Numbered from the stretch's first letter, positions 39,071 to 50,079 are shown. The stretch: 64,000 nt of DNA from an uncultured Paracoccaceae bacterium (GCA_943787985.1 CALSOO010000002.1:215978-279977); one strand, 5' to 3'. The notes: generated by a model not told the origin, from the sequence alone. Numbers and translations are program-made.

Positions 39071-39318
39071 CTGGATCTCCTCCCTTTGAACTTATTTGCT
39101 GTCGTCGCTCGTCGATCGATCAGCTTCTTTTCTTAAAATGGCGGCGACAAACAGGACCGACGCACAAGACAGAACCAACATTTCCCCGACATCCCCGAGG
39201 ACCGCAGCATCGGCAAAAGCACCCATCGCCACGTTCAAAAAGAACACGCAAAAGACAATGAACGCAGCCGATGAGAAACATGAACGAGCCTCCCAGCTGT
39301 ATGGTTCACAGCGATCAC

Positions 39319-39357
39319 TGTAAAGCGCTTACATTTGCATTCTTGCAAGCGCTTACA
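39319..39357. promoter_or_regulatory. two tandem LacI-type operators before the sulfonate operon
   Basis: TGTAAAGCGCTTACA (39319-39333) and TGCAAGCGCTTACA (39344-39357) share the AAGCGCTT core, which is typical of LacI/PurR-family operators. Their centres are about 24-25 bases apart. They lie between the divergent dctP (starts 39070) and LacI-family (starts about 39440) genes, so they can control both. The rest of 39071-39439 holds no gene. Confidence 0.75.
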
Positions 39358-39439
39358 TCTTATTATTGACGTGTTTTCAGTTTTCCGAAACATCCTACGT
39401 TGGTAGACAATTAACGCCAGGGTCTGCACGTAAATCGCC

Positions 39440-40474
39440 ATGTTCCACGCCTTCACATTCCTACGCTTGGACGACGTCGCAAGCGCGGCAGGTGTTTCGA
39501 CGGCGACGGTATCGCGGTGCCTCACATGAAAACCAAAAGTGTCGCCCAAGGAACGCGCACAAGGTCATGGACGGCTGTTGATGCGCTGGGCTACACGCCA
39601 AACTTCAACGCGCGCGCCATGGCGGCCAACGCACCCTACACATCGGCGCCATCATTCCCGACGATGGAAAACGCGATCTTTGCGCGCGGGCTGCAGGCGT
39701 TTCAGGAAACGTTGCATGAACTAGGATATAACCTTTCTGGTCTCTAGCAGCGCCTATCGCCCAGAACTGGAAGACCAGCAAATCCGTGCGCTTGTGGCGC
39801 GTGGCGCGATGGTCTGCTGTTGATCGGCTATGAACGCGAACGACGCCGTCTACGAGTATCTGGACCCGACGCGGCGATTCCCACCAGTGCTCGCGTGGGC
39901 CTACGCTCCCTGACTTCGGAGCACGCCTCTGTCGGCTTTGACAACCGCGCCGCGATGCGGCTGCTGGCGGATCAGTGTCATCGCGATGGGGCACAGACCG
40001 CATCGCCGTCATTTCGGGCATCTCTAGACGGCAACGACCGCGCCAAGCGGACCGTCTTGCATGGCATTCAGGACAGCTGGCGTCGCCAACGGCGTTCGAT
40101 CTGGCACGATTTGAACGTTATCCAAACGCCTTATGAAATTGAAAACGGCGCCGCTGCGTTTGAAACGCTCATGACACGCGCAGGACAAGCCAAGCGTCAT
40201 CATGTGCGGCAATGATGTTCTTGCGGCTGGCGCAATGTCACGGGCCAAAGAATTGGGCTTCGACATTCCCAAGGATGTGTCTGTAACCGGCTTTGATGAC
40301 ATTGAATTGGCCAAGCATCTTCACCCCTCCCTTACTACGGTACATGTACCGCATCGTGAAATGGGCGGCACTGCGGCTCGTGAACTCATCAAACTTATCG
40401 ACGGAAGCTCCAATTCTGTTCGCCGCCAGCTCAATGTTTCGATTGTTATTCGAAATTCGTTAGCACAACGTTGA
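39440..40474 (+). pseudogene. LacI-family transcriptional regulator, frameshifted
   Basis: About 340 residues if restored. The start near 39440 is followed by the LacI helix-turn-helix LDDVASAAGVSTATVSRCL, the hinge region VDALGYTPNFNARAMAA, the ligand-binding domain with MENAIFARGLQAFQETLHELGY, and the C-terminal MCGNDVLAAGAMSRAKELGFDIPKDVSVTGFDDIELAKHLHPSLTTV. The frame changes near 39540, 39630, 39735, 39815, 39870 and 40190. It diverges from the sulfonate operon and is its natural regulator through the two operators at 39319-39357. The ligand might be DHPS or an intermediate. The indels look like sequencing errors. Confidence 0.75.
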
Positions 40475-40629
40475 TGGGCGTTGTCTCGTAGACGAGTCTC
40501 GACGCACTTTCTGAGTAGGCGACGACATCTAGATAGTCGAAATTTTTGTCAAAGCAGCCCTTCGCGCATGGCGCAGCGTTCCAACGCTTTGGGCTCGTTC
40601 CGGTCACTAACCCAAAAGGAGTTTCTAAC

Positions 40630-41094
40630 ATGTTCAACGTCGATATTCAGATGGCCCCCAATAAACGTTTAGCCGCCTTGGCTCACCGCGGGGATTATGC
40701 CGAAGGTGGCGTCGCATATCAAAAGGTTGCGACAATCATATCCACCGGCGGCCATTGGCCGCAAACCTTGGGCATGGCAGGCGTTTATTATGACGACCCC
40801 AACGTCACTCCGACCAAGGATCTGCGCAGCCATGCCGGCGTTTTGTGGAACGGCAAGAAAGTCCCTGAAGGTCTAGAGGAGGTCATACTAGACGGCGGCC
40901 GATATGCGGTCCTTCACTTTAAGGGATCCTACGCCGGCTTTGGCGACGCCTACCGTTACCTCTACGGTCCTTGGCTCTCTTCGAGTCAGGAATCCTTGCG
41001 CGATGCACCTTCTTATGAGCACTACCTGAACGACCCTACGGATACGGCTCCTGCGGAATTGCTTACCGATATCTATATGCCCTTGTCAGAATAA
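40630..41094 (+). CDS. GyrI-like (AraC effector-binding type) small-molecule-binding protein
   Basis: 154 residues from the ATG at 40630 with AGGAG upstream. It is a single GyrI-like/SbmC domain without DNA-binding part: opening LAALAHRGDYAEGGVAYQKV, central DDPNVTPTKDLRSHAGVLW, the Gly-Gly-Arg-Tyr-Ala β-hairpin (DGGRYAVLHFKGSYAGFG) and the ending LTDIYMPL. E. coli SbmC/GyrI inhibits gyrase, while other members bind drugs or act as hydrolases. Here it is a single gene between the LacI gene and an unrelated region. The function is open. Confidence 0.8.
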   Translation: MFNVDIQMAPNKRLAALAHRGDYAEGGVAYQKVATIISTGGHWPQTLGMAGVYYDDPNVTPTKDLRSHAGVLWNGKKVPEGLEEVILDGGRYAVLHFKGSYAGFGDAYRYLYGPWLSSSQESLRDAPSYEHYLNDPTDTAPAELLTDIYMPLSE

Positions 41095-41436
41095 GGGCAG
41101 CTTTGTACTTCTACACAACGGGGTCGGGTCAAAGGTAAGGGCCCGGCTCTCCGTAGCAGATCGGCCCTTAGCGAACTTTCGCTCTTCTATCGAGATTCTG
41201 CGGTCGCAGCCCGCTTTCCGGCCATTCGCTGCAGATGCGAAATCTGGGCTTAGTCGAACTCGCCTATTGCGGACAAAGTAACCTATACACCGCGACTGGT
41301 AACAAGGGTCTTCGGCGAAAAAAACGGGGATCAGTCTGCGTTTCCAGAAAGCTCTTAGAAATTCACAATGCCTGTTTCAGGCTTTGACAGGCGGGACATG
41401 GAAACGTTGTTCATGCTCTGCAAATTGGTTCAAAAG
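41095..41436. other. 342-base gap, no gene seen
   Basis: Nothing recognisable is present between the GyrI-like gene and the small exported protein gene on the opposite strand. No tRNA, clear terminator or insertion sequence end was found. Confidence 0.35.
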
Positions 41437-42012
41437 CTATTGTGTCTCTATCAGTATCAACGAAAAATTTCTGTGTCCTTGTAGCCGTTGCGGCTTAACG
41501 GAAATTCTAACTGAGGTGTTGTTAATGTCAGCGTCTATTGTTGCGGAACTGCCGCCTGCACGTGTCCTGGTCTTGGGCGCGCCGTATCTCGCAGTTACTG
41601 CAGCTACCGCTTGATATAGCCCCTCCGGTAGGGTGCTGGCCAATATCGCACAGGCACCATCTCGATTTGAAGACTTTACACCAAGGGTGATAGAATCCCA
41701 GCCCCCCACCACACCCAAGGGGACAAGTTCGATCTTGCTCTTGACGCCATTTTTACCGCTTGGAATGCGGACGGCAGAAATTGTGAAATCGGAATTGCTC
41801 CATTGCGTCTTGGACACTGTTTTTAAGCCAAGTGATTTGGCCGAAGCAGCGACCCCTTCAAGTGATGGAAAATTGGAGAGACAAATTCGTTCAAAGCTCT
41901 TTGCGGCGGCTTGGTGGCCAATCGTTTTGGGTTCGGCGTACGCCATTGTTGCCGCTAATGTGGCAGGAATTAAAATTCCGACTGCGCGGCTGACTATGGT
42001 CATTGCAAACAT
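41437..42012 (-). CDS. hypothetical exported protein
   Basis: 191 residues from the ATG at 42012 (GGAG nine bases upstream); an ATG at 42003 has AAGGA upstream and is as good. A hydrophobic signal peptide (IVSRAVGILIPATLAATMAYA) ends at an Ala-x-Ala site. The mature part of about 160 residues has two Cys (ERICLSNF and DGACAIL) that may form a disulfide, and mixed α/β pattern. No family is recognised. It stands alone before the IS110 remnant, and the coding call rests on the signal peptide and frame length. Confidence 0.5.
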   Translation of the reverse strand: MFAMTIVSRAVGILIPATLAATMAYAEPKTIGHQAAAKSFERICLSNFPSLEGVAASAKSLGLKTVSKTQWSNSDFTISAVRIPSGKNGVKSKIELVPLGVVGGWDSITLGVKSSNRDGACAILASTLPEGLYQAVAAVTARYGAPKTRTRAGGSSATIDADINNTSVRISVKPQRLQGHRNFSLILIETQ

Positions 42013-42227
42013 GTCCTTGTAACTCCAATTCATAACTTCCAGTTGCAGATGCTACCCTAGGTAATAGCAACTTCGGTTCATTGGCAAGGGTAAGAGGAAG
42101 GGTAAAAATAACGATGCGCATTATGCAGGCGGTATAGTATCTTCGAGTGTCGGTAATGGGATGTACCGGCTGCTTCACCCAGCGGGTTAGACTGAGTCTA
42201 GTTTCACCTGCATATAGGAGAAGTAGC

Positions 42228-43290
42228 ATGGCGAAGAATGATTTTGATGAGCTGATGTCGGTTGGCATTGATATTGGCAAAGACGTCTTTCACTTGGTTG
42301 GCTTTGATCGGGAGGGTCAGCGTGTATCTGCGCAAGAAGATCAAACGCATGGCGTTGGTCGCGACGTTTGAAGAACTGCCGCGCTGCATCGTTGGCATGG
42401 AAGCCTGCCTGAGCGCGCATTTTGTCAGCCGAACGCTGCGCGAGTTGGGGTTCGAGCCTCGGATCATCCCAGCGGTTTACGTTCAGCCATTCAACAAAGG
42501 CCAGAAGAACGATTACAACGATGCCGAAGCCATCGCAGAAGCCGCCTCTGCGACCCAATCTCAAGACGGTTTCTGAGAAGACGCAGGAACAGCTCGACCT
42601 GCAAGCGCTGCACCGCGTCCGGTCACGTCTCGTGTCGCGCCGGACAGCGACGATGAATCAGATCCGCGCATTCTCTGATTGAACAAGGGATCACGGTTCG
42701 CACGCAGTGTGGCTGCGTTGCGCACCTCGCTCCAAGCTATATTGGACCACCGCGATGATGAGATGTCGTTGCGGATGCGCAAGTTGATCCTTGGCCTTCA
42801 GCAAGACTGGATTTGGACCGACAGGCGGATCGAGATGACGACGTCTGAGATTAAATCCGTCAGTGAATCCGAGGCCAGTTGTCAGCGCCTCGTGACCATT
42901 CCGGGCATTGGGCCGATCATCTCAACGGCGGTGGTTGCAGCGGTCGGCACTGGTGAGGCCTATGATCGCGGTCGTGACTTTGCCGCTTGGCTGGGACTTG
43001 TTCCGCGCCAACACAGCACTGGTGGACGGACTATTCTGGGACGCATCACAAAACGCGGCAGCCGGTATCTGCGCATGCTGTTTGTGCAAGCCGCGCAGGT
43101 CATCATGATGCGACCGAATAACTGGCATAAGTTCAGTCTTGGCCCGTGGCTGGAGGCCGCCGCAACACGCATGCAACACAACAAGCTTGGTGTCGCGCTA
43201 GCGAATAAATTAGCCCGCATCGCTTGGAGCGTTCTCAACTCAGGCAAAGACTTCGACTGGAAGAAAAAGGAATTCGCGACTGCGATCTGA
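42228..43290 (+). mobile_element. IS110-family transposase, frameshifted
   Basis: About 350 residues if restored, from the ATG at 42228 with ATAGGAG upstream. The DEDD nuclease part is seen as VGIDIGKDVFHLVGFD, VGMEACLSAHF and NDYNDAEAIAEAA. The C-terminal Tnp20 part has LVTIPGIGPIISTAVVAAVG and LGLVPRQHSTGGRTILGRITKRGSRYLR. Frames change near 42335, 42560 and 42680. IS110 elements lack clear terminal repeats, so the ends are not placed. The element may be dead, or broken only by the indels found all over this part of the window. Confidence 0.85.
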
Positions 43291-43873
43291 TCACAGCCGC
43301 AAACGATGTTCGTAAACCTCAACTGCATGGAACGAAATAAGGCGCACCCAAAGTCTGAGAGCCCAGATGGTCATTATAGATCAGGTCACTAATGAGACAG
43401 CGGCGCGTGCGTACTCCCAACAGGGACACGGCAATCAACAAGCCGATCCAAAGGCCGAATACATATCAGCGACTTCCAGAAGACGTGCAATTGAATACTT
43501 GCGAACAGCAGCCGGTACATACATATGGGCTCACAGCGGTCTGATGCACACGCGGCATGGTACACCTACATGATAAGTCCAAAGCAGTCATAGCAATCGT
43601 GCTATGATCCATCGTCAGCGCGATGCCGACGCTTGGGTTTGGAAGGCGGTACCCGCGATTATCGGGCCTCCCACGCGACGTCCTGCATGGGCTTCCTGCA
43701 GATCGCGGTCGATTGTTCAGCGTTCATCATCGTTCATTCCTCTTTGTGTTGCGGCGGGCTGCCATGACAAAGGATCAGGAAGGATGCGCGTTCAATTGGG
43801 GGGTCAAAAAGGTGGGGATTTCATCCCTATAAACACCTAAATTGATGAATTTTATAGGTAATGTTTGATGGGT
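43291..43873. other. 583-base region downstream of the IS110 transposase
   Basis: The first 250 bases or so may be the non-coding right end of the IS110 element. The rest has short broken frames without clear similarity. No intact gene is seen before tRNA-Leu. Confidence 0.35.
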
Positions 43874-43957
43874 TGGTGCGGGTGAAGGGACTCGAACCCC
43901 CACGCCATAGGCGCCAGAACCTAAATCTGGTGCGTCTACCAATTCCGCCACACCCGC
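43874..43957 (-). tRNA. tRNA-Leu (anticodon UAG)
   Basis: A type II tRNA with seven-base acceptor stem GCGGGTG/CACCCGC and encoded CCA. The D-arm contains AATTGGTAGACGC, the anticodon loop is TTTAGGT between CCAGA and TCTGG, the variable arm is long, and the T-arm has GGTTCGAGTCC. Anticodon UAG reads CUN leucine codons. Confidence 0.95.
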
Positions 43958-44112
43958 ATCTCGCTTTAAGCTGCACGTCGCATAACAAAGCTATGCGACA
44001 GATGCGAGCGTAAAATGCACTGTTGGTTTTCTAAAAAAAGTGAGGACATTAAATAAATCTTGGGATACCGTGTCCATAACCTAGAGGCAGGTTGTTACAG
44101 AAAGAGACGCCC

Positions 44113-44616
44113 ATGAAACCGAAAACGGTCGGGCGCGTCGAAAACGGACAGGATTCGTTTGCACGCGCACATTCAGTGCAGGCTGGCATTGTTGCTGGCA
44201 GCATTATTTTCACTTCGGACGGGGAAATCCCCGTAGAGTACCTCGCACCCGGCGATAAAATCGTCAGCCGTGATGCGGGAATGGTGATCCTCAAAGATGT
44301 GATATCACATCGCATCCTCACACATGCAGTATCTATCAAAGCAGGCTCGCTCGGACACACACGGCCGGAACACTCGGTAATTTTACCCGCTGCTCAGCAT
44401 GTTTTTGTCCGTGATTGGCGGGCACAGTCCATGTTCGGAAAGCCACAAGTGGTGGTTCAGGCTGGTCAATTGATCGATGACGAATTCATCGTCGATTTGG
44501 GGCTGCGGAAAATGCAAGTCGTGGAACTGGTTTTTGACAAAGCACATGTGATCTACGCGGACGGTCTGGAGTTGTCGGTGCCTTTGACAGAAGTGACCCA
44601 GTCAAAAGCCGCTTAA
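44113..44616 (+). CDS. Hint-domain protein (Rhodobacterales type)
   Basis: 167 residues from the ATG at 44113; a TTG at 44092 is possible. It is a Hint fold of the Hint_2 type: GSIIFTSDGEIPVEYLAPGDKIVSRDAGM, HTRPEHSVILPAAQHVFVRDWRAQSMFG, and YADGLELSVPLTE. Inteins and Hedgehog proteins start the domain with Cys or Ser at the cleavage site. Here the equivalent position looks like Ala-Gly-Ser, and no clear Cys nucleophile exists, so self-processing is doubtful. Family members are very common in Roseobacters, often in exported proteins. There is no signal peptide. Confidence 0.75.
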   Translation: MKPKTVGRVENGQDSFARAHSVQAGIVAGSIIFTSDGEIPVEYLAPGDKIVSRDAGMVILKDVISHRILTHAVSIKAGSLGHTRPEHSVILPAAQHVFVRDWRAQSMFGKPQVVVQAGQLIDDEFIVDLGLRKMQVVELVFDKAHVIYADGLELSVPLTEVTQSKAA

Positions 44617-44622
44617 GAAAGC

Positions 44623-44697
44623 TGCGCAATTCTTGAGATTCTCAAGGAAACTCTCCCAACAAGCCTTCGGCCACAAGGCCGAGGGGAAAATTGCGCA
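44623..44697. ncRNA. candidate three-way-junction RNA element
   Basis: A 75-base unit closes with a perfect nine-base stem, TGCGCAATT (44623-44631) with AATTGCGCA (44689-44697). Inside are a six-base hairpin CTTGAG/CTCAAG (44632-44646) and a nine-base hairpin (44664-44672 with 44677-44685, one G-U pair) with loop ACAA. It starts seven bases after the Hint gene stop. It matches no RNA family I know; the strand cannot be decided. It might be the 3' end structure of the Hint mRNA. Confidence 0.45.
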
Positions 44698-45624
<927 letters not shown>

Positions 45625-45657
45625 TCCAAATACTCAAGACAGGAAGGACGCTTAACC

Positions 45658-47063
45658 ATGAGCAACAAAGTTCTCGACATGATCAAAGATGAAGACGCAG
45701 AATACGTCGACATCCGTTTCACAGACCCACGCGGGAAACTGCAGCACGTGACATTGTGCGCAGACCAGGTGGACGAAGATTTCCTTGAGGAAGGCTTTAT
45801 GTTTGACGGCTCCTCCATCGAGGGCTGGAAATCCATCGAAGCCTCCGACATGAAACTGATCGCTCGATGCGAACAGCGCTTATATTGACCCGTTCTACGC
45901 CGAAAAAACGATCTGCGTGCACTGCTCCGTTGTTGAGCCCGACACAGGCGAAGCATACGAGCGTGACCCACGCGGCACAGCCGAAAAAGCAGAAGCCTAC
46001 CTGAAGTCTACAGGCATCGGTGATGTGGCCTACATGGGCCCGGAAGCTGAATTCTTCCTGTTTGACGATGTGCGCTATTCCAACACCATCAACAAAGTAT
46101 CCTACGAAGTTGATGCGACGGATGCGTCCTGGAACACCGACACAGAATACGAAATGGGCAACATGGGCCACCGCCCGGGCGTCAAAGGCGGCTATTTCCC
46201 CGTCAACCCTGTCGACGAATCCCACGACCTGCGTTCCGAAATGCTCTCCACCATGAAGCGTCTCGGCATGAAAGTGGACAAGCACCACCACGAAGTGGCG
46301 TCCTGCCAGCACGAGCTGGGCTTGATTTTTGACAGCCTGACAAAACAGGCCGACGAGCTGCAGAAATACAAATACGTGATCCACAACGTGGCGCACGCCT
46401 ACGGCAAATCCGCAACGTTTATGCCCAAAGCCAATCGCAGGCGACAACGGCACAGGCATGCACGTGAACATGTCGATCTGGAAAGACGGCAAGCCGTTGT
46501 TTGCAGGCGACAAATACGCGGACCTCTCCCAAGAGGCACTGTATTTCATCGGCGGCATTCTGCATCACGCAAAAGCTTTGAACGCCTTCACCAACCCGGG
46601 CACAAACAGCTACAAACGTTTGATCCCGGGCTTTGAAGCGCCCGTTCTGCGCGCCTACTCTGCGCGCAACCGCTCTGGCTGCGTGCGTATTCCGTGGACA
46701 GAGTCCCCGAAAGCCAAGCGCGTCGAAGCCCGTTTCCCTGACCCATCCGCCAACCCGTACCTGTGCTTTGCGGCCTTGTTGATGGCTGGCCTTGACGGGA
46801 TCCAGAACAAGATCGACCCAGGCGAAGCCATGGACAAGAACCTCTATGACTTGCCAGCAGAAGAGCTCGCAGACATCCCGACCGTCTGTGGTTCCTTGCG
46901 CGAAGCACTGGACGAGCTGCAAAAAGACATGGACTTCCTGCTGGCAGGTGACGTGTTCACCGCAGACCAGATCGAGGGCTATATCGGCCTGAAAATGGAA
47001 GAGGTAGAGCGCTACGAGCACACGCCGCACCCTGTCGAGTTCGCAATGTACTACTCCTGCTAA
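45658..47063 (+). CDS. glnA: glutamine synthetase type I, frameshifted twice in this sequence
   Basis: 468 residues expected. It starts [20 protein letters not shown] and ends VEFAMYYSC. Active-site segments are readable: [33 protein letters not shown], and MPGT-type changes not seen. Adenylylation-site-type sequence [10 protein letters not shown] (Tyr about 398) is present. Near 45867 about five bases are missing (LIAR then out of frame where [12 protein letters not shown] follows). Near 46430 an extra A stands in KPIAGDNG. glnA is essential for ammonium assimilation in most bacteria, so these two breaks are best read as sequence errors. It makes glutamine from glutamate, ammonium and ATP. 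Confidence 0.93.
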
Positions 47064-47098
47064 CGCTTCATTGCGGGGCGACCTGCAAACAGAAAAGT

Positions 47099-47132
47099 CA
47101 AAAGGCGCTCCCTCGAGGGGCGCCTTTTTATT
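47099..47132 (+). terminator. rho-independent terminator after glnA
   Basis: Arms AAAAGGCGC and GCGCCTTTTT with a short inner stem CCCTCGAGGG, followed by a T-rich tail, 36 bases past the glnA stop. Confidence 0.85.
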
Positions 47133-47475
47133 TAGGGCCACGCCCCGTCTATGCCATGCAGAAACACAGCCATAGAGCGAATTTCCGGAGTAAAAGGTGG
47201 GGTTTACCTTACTTTTTCCAGAAAACCGTTAAAATTTGCCGACGTCACAGTAGCGTCATGGTCAATATTTCTTTTACGGGCGCCTACGTCCCATTTTTTT
47301 TGACAGCGCCACGCGGCATTTCGGGGGGAGTGTCGTGCATGCACGCTCTAACACCGATTACCCATTTCCAGCTGCGCAGCCCCTCGCCGCAGAACGGTCG
47401 ACACATTTTATTCATGTGATCGCAGCGGGCTCCCGACAGGCCTTTGCGGCGCATAGCACAAAAGGACCCTACCCC
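47133..47475 (+). other. leader region of the RTX paralogue cluster
   Basis: About 340 bases without a gene, likely to carry the promoter of the first RTX-type gene. A plus-strand open frame begins at 47335, but the matching start of the second paralogue shows the protein begins at the GTG at 47476. Confidence 0.4.
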
Positions 47476-47984
47476 GTGGCCACCACAGCACTTTTCACAA
47501 ACACCAACGGCACCATCACGCTCTCGAACGGGGAAAACTACTTTTTGGGCGAAGGCGTGACACACTACAGAACCACAAATGGCACTATCCTCTCTGTTAC
47601 AGGTACAAACACCTCCAACACTGCTATCGTGGTCAACAGATCCATCGCCCAGTTGACGCTCGGAGAGGCCATCAACGTCACCGCAACCGGCACCCTCGGC
47701 GTCACGATCACCATCGGGGTGACAGGCAGCGTATTTGGATCAACCAACCTCCGCGCTATCAAATCTGTCGGAGATCGCACCGTTGTAGCCAACAACGGGC
47801 AACTGACCGGGGGCGAAACGGTCGTTCTGAGCGGCAATGACAGTCAGGTCTTGAACACGGCATCATCCAGACCACAGCATCCGGTCTGCGGTTCGAAATG
47901 AACGTGGACGGCAACGGCACCGCCGATATGCGCGTGAACATGAACAATGTCAGCACACTGAGCGAGTTTGATTTCATTCTCTAG
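47476..47984 (+). CDS. short RTX-cluster paralogue 1 without repeats, one frameshift
   Basis: The start at GTG 47476 aligns residue by residue with paralogue 2 (NYFLGEGVTHYRTTN against HYFLAEGVTQSVTAN). AAGGA lies upstream. After about 130 residues of β-helix-like sequence ending NDSQVLNT, the text passes to the C-terminal module TASGLRFEMNVDGNGTADM ending FDFIL. One G is missing near 47857; with it the join NTGIIQTTASGLRF is in frame, giving about 169 residues. The Ca-binding repeats and half of the C-terminal region present in paralogue 2 are absent, so this looks like an internal deletion product. Confidence 0.6.
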
Positions 47985-48061
47985 GCAGTGCGCCCAACAC
48001 ATCGCCTGTCAGATCTCTGTTCTGGCCAGCAAACACCAAATAACATCAAAAGGAATTCCCC

Positions 48062-49516
48062 ATGCCAGATATTGTTCTTACAACCAACGACACCAGCTCC
48101 TATCTCCTGACAATAGGCGAGCACTACTTCCTCGCGGAAGGTGTCACACAATCGGTCACAGCAAACACCGAAGCGCTTGAACTGACAGGCAATGACCACA
48201 ACGTGTACGTCAATGGCACCATCGTCATGTTTGGCAACCAAAATGCAATCTATGCGTCAGGCGGCGCAGACGAAGACGTCTCGATCATCGTCGGCGCATC
48301 AGGCAGCGTTCTGGGCAACAATTCATACTTTGGCATCCTGACGGAGGCCAACGAAGTCGTCATCTCCAATGCGGGCAATGTCGTGGGCGGCACCGCCATC
48401 GGCGCCAGAGGCGACAGCACGCAGATCATGAACACGGGCACCATCATCAGCAACTTTACATCTGGTTCGGTCGTCTTCACAGTCGATATGTCCGGTGAAG
48501 ACGCACAGTTCAACAACGCAGGCATCATTCAAGGCAACTACGGCGTAGAGATGAATAATACCGTCGAATTCATCAACTCTGGCACCATCACCGCAAGCTC
48601 CATCGCGGTGCGGTTCAATGGCAACTTCGAAGACACCGTCAATTTTGCGAACTCCGGGACCATCACCTCGTCTGTCGCCGAAGCGATTGAGGGCGGGGAA
48701 AACGACGGCTTCTTTATCAACACAGGTCAGATCACCGGCTTGGTCGATCTGGAAGGCGGCGCAGACACATTGCAAAACAGCGGCACCATCACGGGCGAAA
48801 TCCTGATGGCCGAAGGCGATGACATCCTGCAAAACAGCGGAACAATCTTTGGCAATGTTGATCTCTTTTCGGGCGCCGACACATACACCGCGTCCGGCTC
48901 AGGTCTGGTGACAGGGGCGGTCAATGGCGGAATAGGCAACGACACAATCACAGGGGCCGAGGCCGACGACATCCTGAACGGCGACGATGACATCGACATC
49001 GTTCGTGGCAACTCCGGAGAGGACACGATCAACGGCGGCGACGGCAACGACTTCCTTTACGGCGGTGCGGACGATGATTTCATGAACGGCAACGCGGACG
49101 ATGACCTGATCCGGGGGAACTCGGGCAATGACGAATTATTGGGCGCTGGCGGTGCGGATAAAATCTTTGGCGGGGCGGGCGATGATGAAATCACCGGCGG
49201 CGCATTGCGGGATGTTTTGCGCGGAAACGCAGGGGCCGACACATTTATCTATCTGGCAGAAAGCGATTCCACCCTGACAGACACGGACCGCATCCGCGAC
49301 TTCCAACAAGGCGAGGATCTGATCGACATCTCGGCCATCGAAAGCTTCACTTTTGTGGGCGATGCTGCATTCTCCGGAACAGCGGCTGAGGTGCGCTATC
49401 AGACCACGTCATCCGGTCTGCGGTTCGAAATGGACATAGACGGCGACGGCACCGCAGACATGCGCGTCAACATGAACAACGTCAGCACCATGACCGCCGA
49501 GGATTTCATCCTCTAA
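48062..49516 (+). CDS. RTX-type calcium-binding secreted protein, paralogue 2
   Basis: 484 residues, with AAGGA before the ATG. Residues 1-280 are a β-helix-like passenger with many NSGTI and NTGTI repeats. Residues 290-390 carry hemolysin-type nonapeptides (GGDGNDFLYGGADDDFM, GGAGDDEITGG) that bind calcium. The last 75 residues, DRIRDFQQGEDLIDIS to AEDFIL, are the serralysin-like C-terminal module that serves as a type I secretion signal. There is no N-terminal signal peptide. The secretion ABC transporter is not in the window. The role may be adhesion or surface binding. Confidence 0.85.
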   Translation: MPDIVLTTNDTSSYLLTIGEHYFLAEGVTQSVTANTEALELTGNDHNVYVNGTIVMFGNQNAIYASGGADEDVSIIVGASGSVLGNNSYFGILTEANEVVISNAGNVVGGTAIGARGDSTQIMNTGTIISNFTSGSVVFTVDMSGEDAQFNNAGIIQGNYGVEMNNTVEFINSGTITASSIAVRFNGNFEDTVNFANSGTITSSVAEAIEGGENDGFFINTGQITGLVDLEGGADTLQNSGTITGEILMAEGDDILQNSGTIFGNVDLFSGADTYTASGSGLVTGAVNGGIGNDTITGAEADDILNGDDDIDIVRGNSGEDTINGGDGNDFLYGGADDDFMNGNADDDLIRGNSGNDELLGAGGADKIFGGAGDDEITGGALRDVLRGNAGADTFIYLAESDSTLTDTDRIRDFQQGEDLIDISAIESFTFVGDAAFSGTAAEVRYQTTSSGLRFEMDIDGDGTADMRVNMNNVSTMTAEDFIL

Positions 49517-49541
49517 TCGCCCTTCCAACACTGCGAACACC

Positions 49542-49577
49542 AAAGGTCCTCCCCTATAGCGGGAGGGCCTTTTAAAA
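49542..49577 (+). terminator. rho-independent terminator after RTX paralogue 2
   Basis: Twelve-base arms AAAGGTCCTCCC and GGGAGGGCCTTT (one G-U pair) with a seven-base loop, followed by TTAAAAA, 26 bases past the stop. Confidence 0.85.
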
Positions 49578-49803
49578 ATCCACCCATTTTGAGGCGAAAA
49601 CGCCATAAATTCGTTGGCCTAACCATCCTCAGCCTGTTCCTTAACACCACAATTTTTTCCCGGCCTGAACGCCCCCCCTTTTTCGCCCAAGCCTGTCACC
49701 GGGGGGATGACAGCATTTGACGCAGGGCGCTGCGTTTTTTTTCACATCACATGCGCCGCGCGCGCAGGTCATTACACCAACAAAAACGAAAACGAATTAT
49801 CAA

Positions 49804-50079
49804 ATGGCAAATGTATTTCTGCTATCCGACAGCAGCACCGCTGCGGCCGACCGCATCCGCGACTTTGAACAAGGGTTGGACCGGATCGACATTTCCGAAG
49901 TCGGGGATTTTGTGTTCATCGCCGACAGCGCGTTTTCAGGAACCCAAGCCGAGGTCCGTTTCCAAACGACCTCGGCCGGCCTGCGGTTCGAGATGAACGT
50001 GGACGGCAATGGCACAGTCGATATGCGGGTCAACATGAACAACGCCAGCACGCTGACGCAGGACGATTTCATCCTGTAA
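49804..50079 (+). CDS. stand-alone RTX secretion module, paralogue 3
   Basis: 91 residues from the ATG at 49804; a weak ribosome site only. After a ten-residue lead (MANVFLLSDS) it is entirely the C-terminal module of paralogue 2: RIRDFEQGLDRIDIS, SAFSGTQAEVRFQTTS, GLRFEMNVDGNGTVDMRVN and the end DDFIL. DNA of the last 100 bases is nearly the same as in paralogues 1 and 2. It may be a real small secreted protein or a donor cassette left by recombination. The frame is intact. Confidence 0.65.
   Translation: MANVFLLSDSSTAAADRIRDFEQGLDRIDISEVGDFVFIADSAFSGTQAEVRFQTTSAGLRFEMNVDGNGTVDMRVNMNNASTLTQDDFIL

Noticed and set aside
42228..43290. Terminal inverted repeats of the IS110 element
   Set aside because: Not found; many IS110 elements lack them, so the ends are left open.
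47335..47475. N-terminal extension of RTX paralogue 1
   Set aside because: Alignment with paralogue 2 shows the protein begins at 47476; the extension has no counterpart and no signal peptide.
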